IMG/VR virus record: IMGVR_UViG_3300031974_002899
Coordinates: 1 to 20,381 of that record
Length of the DNA stretch: 20,381 nt
Origin: a virus
Strand: one strand, 5' to 3'
The translations under genes and the position numbers were made by a program. The notes under the pieces are model-generated. The model had not been told where the DNA came from. It did no database searches and saw only the letters and a program-made list of their open reading frames with translations. Shown in pieces: positions 11,416 through 19,600 of the stretch (position 1 is its first letter; each line of letters opens with the position of its first letter).

Positions 11416-12430
11416 TGGTATATCAACACTTTCTACAAAGCAAGCAAGACAAATTGCTAAACTAGAGTATGCTCAAGCAAAGCGTAAAGGAAGAGTGATA
11501 ACTGACGGCGGTGCTTTAGGTACTTATGGTACATGGAGCGACAACGGTACAGACGATGATACAAAAAATTACCATCGCCCAAACAACACTTATGATGCTA
11601 CAAGTTTGCCTGATACTTATAATGGCAATGTTCCTGGTGCAGATGATAATCCAAACACAGGCGGCTTAATACTTAAACGTCCTTGGATATCAATTTCAGC
11701 TCAAAGCGATCCAGGAAGTATTGATAACAGTGTTGATGGATCAACTTTAGCAGGACTACAAATATGGTATGATGGTGCTGATACTAGCACATTGATTCCA
11801 AGTGCTACAGACGAAGGACAAATTACACAGTGGACAGACAAATCATCGTTTGCTCACAACGCCAACCCTAACGGCGGTAGTGCTAAACCTACATACGAAA
11901 ATACAACATTACAAAACGGATATGGATATATTGAGTTCGACGGTAACGATAACTTAAATGTGAATCCCTTTACAACTTTACAAAGTGCAGCAGGTTTCAC
12001 AGTTTTTGTTGTTGGCAAACTTGCCAACACAACAGGAGTTCAATACTTTACTGAAACAGATCAAAACGATTTACGTATCAGTGCTGATGGAACTGGTATA
12101 ACAGTAGGCATGGCAGGTGCAACAGGCACTGTAGCAAGTGAGGCTAATACAAATTGGGCCATACATACATTAGTTTTTGATGGAAGCCAAACAGGCAATG
12201 CTGCAAGACTGATATACAGAAAAGACAAAGCCGCAAAGACGCTTACTTTTACAGGCACAGTCGCGACAACGACCAGTGCTAGTAACACAACTTTTTACAT
12301 TGGAAACAACGATGCTGATGATTCAGGTATAGAAGGATTTGTTGCAGAAGTTATCTTATTCAGTTCAGCTTTGAGTGCTACAGAATATGGTAACGTAGAA
12401 AACTATCTATCAAACAAATGGGGACTATAA
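11405..12430 (+). CDS. LamG/concanavalin-like virion protein
   Basis: A 341-residue protein. The first 90 residues (MAANGISTLSTKQARQIAKL, then AQAKRKG and NTYDATSLPDTYNG) look like a virion-attachment segment seen in marine T4-like structural proteins. From about residue 115 to the end there is a jelly-roll lectin-like domain: LAGLQIWYDGAD, ITQWTDKSS, GYIEFDGNDNL, FTVFVVGKL, IHTLVFDG, FYIGNNDAD, FVAEVILFSSALSATEYGNV and a final NYLSNKWGL, the usual order of a Laminin_G_3/ConA-like fold. Such domains bind sugars, so surface or fibre binding is likely. Weak ribosome site; the start overlaps the previous gene by 11 nt, consistent with coupling. Confidence 0.82.
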   Translation: MAANGISTLSTKQARQIAKLEYAQAKRKGRVITDGGALGTYGTWSDNGTDDDTKNYHRPNNTYDATSLPDTYNGNVPGADDNPNTGGLILKRPWISISAQSDPGSIDNSVDGSTLAGLQIWYDGADTSTLIPSATDEGQITQWTDKSSFAHNANPNGGSAKPTYENTTLQNGYGYIEFDGNDNLNVNPFTTLQSAAGFTVFVVGKLANTTGVQYFTETDQNDLRISADGTGITVGMAGATGTVASEANTNWAIHTLVFDGSQTGNAARLIYRKDKAAKTLTFTGTVATTTSASNTTFYIGNNDADDSGIEGFVAEVILFSSALSATEYGNVENYLSNKWGL

Positions 12431-12433
12431 CCC

Positions 12434-13183
12434 TTGGCAAGTAACGACAAATATATTAATTGGGAAGCCGCAGTAGCACTTGGCAAAACCAAAGGCAACG
12501 AAGTATGGAATATTTTTGGTTATAATACTGCCGTAGGCACCAATCTAAGAGCAATGTGGTATAGAGCAAATACCACAGACTATGTGTTTCCTTCAGCCGC
12601 ACAGATAATGCAAGTTAAAAGTGACAACACCAATGACACAATGAACTTGCTAATTCAAGGACTTGATGCCAACTATGATCGTATTAGTGAAACGATTACA
12701 CTTGCAGGCACAAGTGTGGTTAACACGACAAAAGAATATCTAAGACTAAACACCGCAATCATACTTTCGGGATCAAACGCAGGCACAATTGATATAGGCG
12801 ATGACTTAGGTGGAACACCTACATACTATAAAGGCATACGTCCAGGTGATGGTCGTTGCCAAGACAGTTTCTCAACCATACCTAGAGGCTATCAGTTTGC
12901 ACTATATCGTATTGATGCGTTCTCAGCAGATAATACAGCGGCAAAACCTGCACTGTTTAGAAACTATGTTGCAAACCCAGCAGGCAGGATCCTAAACGTA
13001 GCACGAACAACATTCTACAACAATATGAATATCCAAAGACGCCTACCATTTGTGTATGCAGAAAAGACTGATATCCAATTCCAACTAGCAAGTATTTCGG
13101 GCTCACACGAAATAGGTGTGTTTGGAGAAGGTGTGCTACACGAAATGGATTTTCAAGAACATCTAAACAACCGTAGTCCATAA
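12434..13183 (+). CDS. Virion structural-type protein with TTG start
   Basis: A 249-residue protein rich in Asn, Thr, Ala, Gly and aromatic residues, with few lysines, typical of marine phage virion proteins. It starts at TTG (12434), 3 nt after the previous stop: the sequence MASNDKYINWEAAVALGKTK looks like a natural N-terminus and there is no ATG nearby; GGGGA upstream may be the ribosome site. Middle and C-terminus are beta-rich (TDYVFPSAAQIMQVKS, ETITLAGTS, DIQFQLASISGSHEIGVFGE). It lies between the LamG-like gene and the adhesin block, suggesting a tail, fibre or capsid surface component; exact place is unknown. It ends 3 nt from the convergent minus-strand gene, with no terminator between. 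Confidence 0.72.
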   Translation: MASNDKYINWEAAVALGKTKGNEVWNIFGYNTAVGTNLRAMWYRANTTDYVFPSAAQIMQVKSDNTNDTMNLLIQGLDANYDRISETITLAGTSVVNTTKEYLRLNTAIILSGSNAGTIDIGDDLGGTPTYYKGIRPGDGRCQDSFSTIPRGYQFALYRIDAFSADNTAAKPALFRNYVANPAGRILNVARTTFYNNMNIQRRLPFVYAEKTDIQFQLASISGSHEIGVFGEGVLHEMDFQEHLNNRSP

Positions 13184-13186
13184 AAG

Positions 13187-13561
13187 TTAACCATGAGATA
13201 CAACAGTCACTAAATCGCCTGTAATAAGGTTACTTGCGAATGTGAGAGTAGTACCTGATAAAGAAAAATCAATATTTTCTCTTAGAAGCACTCCATTAAG
13301 ATATACATCTATTGAATCAATATCATAAGCGGTTGTAAGTGTTACTGTAGCTTGGCCGTCTGTGACAGTTGGATATTCTTTTGTACGTGAAGATGCCCCG
13401 GAAAAACTTGCTATAGTTGTTCCGCCCGGTGTTACACCATCTGATATCCTAATAGTGTTAGTAATAGAGTCATACCATATCCTGCCTTTTTGGCCGATGC
13501 GAGTGTTACCGTCCCCTACATTACGTCTACTTGAAAATATATCTTGTGTAAAGTCTGACAC
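13187..13561 (-). CDS. Small single-module fibre-like protein (GTG start)
   Basis: A 124-residue protein in two parts. Residues 20-50 (GQKGRIWYDSITNTIRISDG then VTPGG) are a motif seen in marine phage fibre and baseplate proteins. Residues 62-124, beginning EYPTVTDGQATVTLTTAYDI, are a beta module of the same kind as the three tandem modules of the large plus-strand fibre gene (14809-15465). The start is GTG (13561), 8 nt after GAGG, which overlaps the stop of the gene upstream. It may be a small fibre or tip component that shares a fold with the large fibre, or a spare module for recombination. Confidence 0.75.
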   Translation of the reverse strand: MSDFTQDIFSSRRNVGDGNTRIGQKGRIWYDSITNTIRISDGVTPGGTTIASFSGASSRTKEYPTVTDGQATVTLTTAYDIDSIDVYLNGVLLRENIDFSLSGTTLTFASNLITGDLVTVVSHG

Positions 13562-13571
13562 CGCAGTTACC

Positions 13572-13844
13572 TCACTGCTGACTTCTCGGATCGCCTACTT
13601 CTTGTTCAGCTTCTTCGTAACCATGGTCTGATTGATCTGCTAGCAATTTATCAATCACTCCGCTGCGTTTTCCGTTTGCGGCTTTTGCAAGTTCTGTATT
13701 TTGTTGCAAAGGCGGAGTAAACACAGGATTCTGGTCAAGTTCATCATTATCAGTGTCACTATTGCCCATATCAATTTCAGGCTCACCGTCCCCATTAATT
13801 TTTATGTTTATGGGTATGTTAATTGTAAACTCTCGTGCTCGCAT
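13572..13844 (-). CDS. Hypothetical phage protein with tag-like N-terminus
   Basis: A 90-residue acidic protein beginning MRAREFTINIPINIKINGDG, a beta-type start whose first seven residues fit the recurring tag but which has no [LIV]xE cut site. The segment PVFTPPLQQNTELAKAANGK (40-60) is, from memory, a pattern repeated in marine T4-like proteins of unknown job (a PPLQQxxELxKA block). The C-terminus is Gln/Glu-rich. It has an AGAGG ribosome site and a late-type box at 13873-13880. It is probably co-transcribed with the small fibre-like gene that starts 10 nt past its stop. Confidence 0.72.
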   Translation of the reverse strand: MRAREFTINIPINIKINGDGEPEIDMGNSDTDNDELDQNPVFTPPLQQNTELAKAANGKRSGVIDKLLADQSDHGYEEAEQEVGDPRSQQ

Positions 13845-13872
13845 GATAACCTCTACTGCCTTCTTATATCAG

Positions 13873-13902
13873 TATTTATCAATACCGCCTTGTGCATAAA
13901 TA
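13873..13902. promoter_or_regulatory. Back-to-back pair of late-type promoter boxes
   Basis: The minus strand has GATAAATACTGATAT (box 13880-13873) for the gene at 13844; the plus strand has CATAAATACTATTAC (box 13895-13902) for the fibre gene at 13972. Only 14 bp separate the boxes, so both genes would be switched on together late in infection. Confidence 0.65.
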
Positions 13903-13971
13903 CTATTACAAACTGTGGTCAACCCGCAATGCAATGTGGTTGGAGGGACAGGATCCCCGTGGAGAGAGTGC

Positions 13972-16674
13972 ATGGCTGTAGGTCGTATATCAGGACCGTT
14001 ACTTAAAGCTAATCTTGAGAGAAACGGTATTGACCTTGCAGTTGAAACCGATCTACTTTATATTGACGTAACAAACAACAGAATAGGCGTAAAACAATCT
14101 TCGCCTGCGTACACTTTAGATGTAAACGGTACTATTCATTCAAGTAGATTTGAAACAGATTTTCTCACTGTAGCGGACAATTATAATATCGGTAATGTTA
14201 ATATAACCAGCACTGTGGCAAATCTAGAACTTCAACCTGCAACTGCATCTGACCGCACGGTAGTTATAGGCGATCTAGAAGTAACTGGCGACATTATTGG
14301 TTACAACGATGGCTTTACTATATCAGACGATACTAGTTCAACAATCGACGTTAGATTAAATTCCACACTCAGGCTGACAGACGGCGATGACATGAGTGTT
14401 GTAACCAGCAGTGACTCTGTGCATAACATTGTTACTTTTTCAAGCACTAGCACACTAGACTCTGTTACGTCACGTGGCAATGCTACAGGCAACGATATTT
14501 ACGCAGGTGCATTCTATGGAGATGGTTCTAACTTAACAGGTATCAGTACAACTACCAGCTTTGTAGATCTTGACGATACAGATGTAGCAGGTCAAACTAC
14601 TAATACCCTTATATTCTTTAACGGTTCAAAATACAAAGAAGCCACCACTGGTGCAGGAGTATCTATTGACGGTAACGGAATTATCACAGTAGACGAAGAT
14701 ACTGTTGCAATTGATACGTCTTCATTTATAAACAGTACCAGTAGCACCCTTGCAGATGTACTAGCAGACCTAGATAGACTTGGTGTAACTCTTAACGATT
14801 ACAATATTGAATATCCAACTGTAACAGGCGGATCAGCTGATGTAACAATTAGTGCAGCACTTGCAGCTAATGAAATTTTATACGTATATTTAAACGGTGC
14901 ACTTATGCGTATCAACAGCGACTACACGCTGAGCGGCACAACAATAACATTTGGTGAAACATTAGACGCTGCAGATCTTGTTACGGTAGTAGATACAAAG
15001 TCAGGTCTTGCTAAAGCTTATGCTATTGAATATCCTATTGTAACCAATGCTAGCACAAATGTCCTAATGAGTGCAGCTTATAGATTAGATGAAATTTCAG
15101 TTTATCTAAATGGTATCAGATTAAAAGAAGTAGAAGACTTTTCAGTAAACGGAACTACTCTTGCATTTGATAGTCCACTAGTTACAAATGATATCGTAGA
15201 AATACACGTATATAAAAACATAGCTGTAAACAATTCTTATATAAATGAATTCCCCTCGGTAACAGCTGGATCAGATACTGTTACTATGAGCAAAGCTTAT
15301 AGGTACGATGAAATAGAAGTTTGGCTCAATGGTGCAAAACAAAAGGCTGTAGATGATTATACTGTAAGTGGCACTTCTTTAGTACTAGGTGCTGCTTTGA
15401 CAGCAGACGATTTTGTGCACATAAGAAACAGTGTTGTTTTAGATTTAAGGTTAGGTGATCTTAATGACGTTGCCATTCCAAGCATCAACAGCAACAGTAT
15501 TTTAAAATACAACGGTACTAATTTTGTTGTTGCTACTCAGCTAGAAGAAAATGGCGATGCTGTAATTTTAAAATATTCTGATGCAACAAAAGTTGTTACC
15601 GAAGCTACTGGTATAACTGTAACCGGCGATATTCAAGTGTCAGGTACTGTAGATGGCAGAGACGTAGCCGCAGACGGAACTAAACTAGATGGCATTGAAG
15701 CAAATGCCACAGCAGATCAAACAGCAGCAGAAATACTAACTGCAATTAAAACTGTAGATGGTGCTAGTTCTGGTTTGGATGCTGATTTACTAGACGGTCA
15801 AGAAGGCAGTTACTATCTTGATTTCAGCAACTTTTCTAATCTTCCAGATCCAACAATTACACTAGGCGGAGACTTGTCAGGATCAGTGACACTTACTGAT
15901 CTAGCTAGTGGCACACTTACAGCAACCATTGAAGCTAATTCCGTAGCACTAGGAACAGATACAACAGGTAATTACGTAGCTACAGTTTCTGGCACTGCTA
16001 ACGAAGTGATTGTAAGTGGTTCTGGTTCTGAAACTGCTGCTGTGACTGTTGGCTTACCTACCAGTGTAACAATTCAAGATGCACTCACTGTTAGTAACGT
16101 TTTATATACGCCTTTTATTGATACCACCGATAGCAGTGCAATCACCATTACGCCTCCTGCTACATTTAGCACAGATGTAACTATTGAAAATGATCTTGCT
16201 GTAACAAGTGATATAAATGTTACACAAAATCTTACTGTTAGCGGTCATGTTGATGTAAACAATGCAGACTCTGTAATTACACACGGAGATACTCATTACC
16301 GCAAAAAAGAATACATATTATATGGCACAACCACTAATAATACAGAAACCGAAATATTTGTTGGAGGCACTGCTAGTAACAGAATTCCTGTTCCGTTAAA
16401 TACAACAATATCTTACTCAGTTGATATTGTAGCAAGAAGAACAGATGCAGCTGATGAAAGCGGAGGCTGGCATCTCAAAGCTGTTGTAGATAATCACAGT
16501 GGTGTAATTAATGATGTTGGAGACCTATACGAAATTATCGTTGCTGCTGACGATGCAGACTGGCAAGTAGATGCTAGAGCATTTGCCAACGGTGTAGGTA
16601 TATTTTGTACAGGCGAAAATGGTAAAACAATACGCTGGACAGCAGTAGTAAATACAATAGAAGTATCGCAATAA
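13972..16674 (+). CDS. Large modular tail-fibre/adhesin protein
   Basis: A 900-residue protein from the ATG at 13972, chosen because MAVGRISGPLLKANLERNGI is a typical N-terminus of marine phage fibre proteins and a GGAGAGAG ribosome site precedes it. The frame is open to GTG 13915, giving 19 extra codons that do not look like protein. Layout: attachment region with NNRIGVKQSSPAYTLDVNGT; beta repeats to about 275; three 73-residue modules (280-498); a linker LGDLNDVAIPSINSNSIL; the VDGRDVAADGTKLDGIEANA module (from about 560), which recurs in the next gene; and a C-terminal domain (RRTDAADESGGWHLKAVVDN to IRWTAVVNTIEVSQ) found at the tip of such fibres. It should act outside the cell in host recognition. 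A leader of 60 nt, GC-rich compared with its surroundings, precedes it. Confidence 0.85.
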   Translation: MAVGRISGPLLKANLERNGIDLAVETDLLYIDVTNNRIGVKQSSPAYTLDVNGTIHSSRFETDFLTVADNYNIGNVNITSTVANLELQPATASDRTVVIGDLEVTGDIIGYNDGFTISDDTSSTIDVRLNSTLRLTDGDDMSVVTSSDSVHNIVTFSSTSTLDSVTSRGNATGNDIYAGAFYGDGSNLTGISTTTSFVDLDDTDVAGQTTNTLIFFNGSKYKEATTGAGVSIDGNGIITVDEDTVAIDTSSFINSTSSTLADVLADLDRLGVTLNDYNIEYPTVTGGSADVTISAALAANEILYVYLNGALMRINSDYTLSGTTITFGETLDAADLVTVVDTKSGLAKAYAIEYPIVTNASTNVLMSAAYRLDEISVYLNGIRLKEVEDFSVNGTTLAFDSPLVTNDIVEIHVYKNIAVNNSYINEFPSVTAGSDTVTMSKAYRYDEIEVWLNGAKQKAVDDYTVSGTSLVLGAALTADDFVHIRNSVVLDLRLGDLNDVAIPSINSNSILKYNGTNFVVATQLEENGDAVILKYSDATKVVTEATGITVTGDIQVSGTVDGRDVAADGTKLDGIEANATADQTAAEILTAIKTVDGASSGLDADLLDGQEGSYYLDFSNFSNLPDPTITLGGDLSGSVTLTDLASGTLTATIEANSVALGTDTTGNYVATVSGTANEVIVSGSGSETAAVTVGLPTSVTIQDALTVSNVLYTPFIDTTDSSAITITPPATFSTDVTIENDLAVTSDINVTQNLTVSGHVDVNNADSVITHGDTHYRKKEYILYGTTTNNTETEIFVGGTASNRIPVPLNTTISYSVDIVARRTDAADESGGWHLKAVVDNHSGVINDVGDLYEIIVAADDADWQVDARAFANGVGIFCTGENGKTIRWTAVVNTIEVSQ
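14809..15465 (+). repeat. Three tandem 73-codon beta modules in the fibre gene
   Basis: Copies begin at 14809, 15028 and 15247 (EYPTVT, EYPIVT, EFPSVT), exactly 219 bp apart. Each holds a VYLNG or VWLNG turn near residue 28, a [SN]GT motif near 42 and a hydrophobic end strand. The DNA has diverged a lot, so the duplication is old. A fourth copy of the module lies in the minus-strand gene at about 13190-13378. Confidence 0.9.
15625..16260 (+). repeat. Fibre module shared with the following gene
   Basis: This stretch (GDIQVSGTVDGRDVAADGTK to SGHVDVN) is matched by 17236-18290 of the next gene: both contain ADQxAAEILTAIKTVDGASS, LDADxLDGQEGSYYLD, ANSVALGTDTTGNYVATVSG, GSGSETAAVTVGLP and IDTTDSSAIT. 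The copy in the next gene is longer by roughly 140 codons in its middle. Confidence 0.88.
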
Positions 16675-16683
16675 GGATTTAAA

Positions 16684-19600
16684 ATGGCTAGACGAATTCG
16701 TGGCTGGAAATGGGATAACAAAGCAAAAGAGCAGTTTATCAATGACGAACTAGTCAGAGGTACTGATGGCGACGTTTTTGTTAAATCAGAAGCTGATGTT
16801 AGATCAACGCAAGATCTTATTTTTAATATAGACAGCGATAACGATCACACAGACAGTAAGTTTCAAGTAATAAAAGACTCTAGCACTCCTATTTTCACAA
16901 TTAGAGAAAACGGAAGAGTAGGTATTGGGACAACTGCACCTGACACACTATTAGACGTAAACGGTACTATCACAGCAAACACTCTAAGTCTTGGCGATAA
17001 CGAAAAAGCACTGTTCGGTACAGGAAATGATCTTGAAATTTACCATGACGGTTCAAACAGTTACATAGATGATGTTGGCACAGGAAGCTTGTTTTTACGT
17101 AGCGGAACAACCTATTTCCAAAATGCTGCCGGAACAAAAACAAGTATACAAACAAATTCAGGTGCAGGTCAGACTATTTACTTTGATAACAGTGCTAAAT
17201 TTGCCACTACTGCAACTGGCGTAAGCATCACGGGAAACATAGTCGTATCAGGAACAGTAGATGGTCGTGATGTTGCAACAGACGGTACAAAACTAGATGG
17301 CATTGAAACAGGAGCAACAGCAGATCAATCTGCTGCTGAAATTTTAACTGCTATCAAAACTGTAGACGGTGCGAGTTCTGGTTTAGATGCTGATATTCTC
17401 GACGGGCAAGAAGGCAGCTATTATTTAGATTGGACCAACACAACCAACAAGCCAGATCCAGTAATTACTCTTAATGGTGATGCAAGCGGGTCTGTTACAC
17501 TTACAGATCTTGCCAGTGGCACACTTACTGCTACTCTAGCAACTGTAAATTCTAATGTAGGAAGCTTTGGAAGTGCAACTGCAATTCCTGTTGTAACTGT
17601 TAACGCTAAAGGATTAGTTACAGCAGTTTCCACAGCAAGTATAAGCACAGACTTGGGAACAGCAGGAGACAGTGGCACAGGTACGGTCGCTTTAGCAAGT
17701 CAAAGTTTAACAATAAGTGGTACATCTAACGAAATAGAAACTTCTGCAAGTAATCAATCAATTACAATTGGATTGCCAAATACTGTTGCAATAACAACTG
17801 GTTTAACAGTAGGTGGTAATTCAGTCCTTACAACAGCTAATGAAGGAAGTGGTAATGGTATTGACGCTGACACAGTAGACGGTATAGAAGCAGCAGCTAT
17901 AACACAATCAGGCGATAGCGTGGCTTTAACTGGCGATGTCACAGGTTCTACCACTGTGGCAGCAGACGGAACAATAAGTGTTGCGACTACTATTGCTGCC
18001 AACTCAGTAGCACTTGGTACAGACACAACAGGAAATTATGTAGCAACTGTTTCTGGTACAGCAAATGAAATTGAAGTGAGCGGAAGCGGTAGTGAAACTG
18101 CTGCTGTTACTGTTGGATTACCAAGCGATGTAACAATCGGAAATGAACTTACTGTTACAACTTCTTTGTTTACACCTATTATAGATACAACTGACAGTAG
18201 TGCTATCACTGTTACACCGCCAGCGAACTTCAGTGCAGATGTCACTATGCAAAACAGTTTGACAGTTGACAACGATGTAAATGTTGGCTCACATGTAGAC
18301 TTTAATAATAACCATTATAATAGACACGCCGAATACCAAGAAGGTCGCATGTGGTATGACAAAGAACATGCTACAATAAACTATTGGAGTGATGACCCTA
18401 ATGTTGTCCATGAAATAGGCTTAGAGGAACACCAACGAGTTTATAATGACACTGGATCTACAATTCTAAAAGGCCAACCTTTATATTTCAGTGGTAATTA
18501 CACCAGCGGTGCAAAGCCAGCAGTACCTACAGTAGGCCTTGCAGATGCTACAGACGTAAACGCATACAATGCTCAAGGAATTGCAGCAGGTGATATTCCA
18601 AACAACAGTTATGGTTACTGTTTAATTGCAGGACAATTGTTTGATGTTGACACCTCAGGACTATCTGCAGGGCAAAACTTCTTTGTAGGGCTTACTCCCG
18701 GAGCTGTTCAAAACGCATCACCAGTTTATCCTAACTATCCCATGTGTTTAGGATGGGTTGTGAAAAGTGACCCAACAGATGGAATATTGCTTGTCAATCA
18801 ACAGAATCACTCTGTAAACAGTTTCCGTGTTAGAACTTCTGCACATATAGGTACTGACCTACAAGTAGATGGAGATTTAACCGTACTGGGAAGTCAAACC
18901 AGTGTAAGTACAAGCGATGTAACAGCTGGTGCTCCTTTTTACAGAGCAAACGAAGGTGACTCTATTGGCGAAGCTGGCACTACTTTTTCAGGTTCAGGCT
19001 TAGATGATGCTTTCTTCTCAGGGCACTTTACAGGTACAAGTAGTACTACTTACTATGTAAAAATTGACAGTGTAGGCACACCTGATACCTTTGCTGTAAG
19101 TTTAGACGATTTTTCGACAACAATTAGCACCGGAACTGCTATAACCGGCGACAAACAACTTATTCATTCAGCTGATAATATCTATGTTGAATTTGGTGCA
19201 ACTACTGGCCACACACTCAACGACAAGTGGACAGGTACAGCAGCACCAACAAATGTTGACACAGGCTTCTTTTCAAATAGAAATACAGGAGGTTCTGGTG
19301 TAGGCTATACACATGTGGGTTTATTCTTTGATGTAACAGATCAAAAATGGAAACTGGTTGAAGAATATGATCCTACTCCTGCAGGCGCTATAAACACAAG
19401 TCATGCAAGTTACAACGAAGGAACTTTAGTTGCAGGAGCTTTTGAAGCACCAACAGGTACTTTTTCTAGCACACTCACTTTAGGTGGAAACAATGTGCTG
19501 ACAACTGCAAACGAAGGCAGCGGCAATGGTATTGATGCAGACACAGTAGATGGCGTAGAAGCTTCTAGCTTCTTACGCTCAGATGCTGCTGATGTAAAGA

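Noticed and set aside
13915-13971. N-terminal extension of the fibre gene from a GTG at 13915
   Set aside because: The extra 19 residues do not resemble fibre N-termini, while the ATG at 13972 has a purine-rich ribosome site and gives the typical MAVGRISGPLLKANL start.
13903-13971. Riboswitch in the GC-rich fibre leader
   Set aside because: Short hairpins are possible (CAACC/GGTTG and GGGA/TCCC), but they do not match the core of any riboswitch class I can recall, so it is noted only as a leader of interest.
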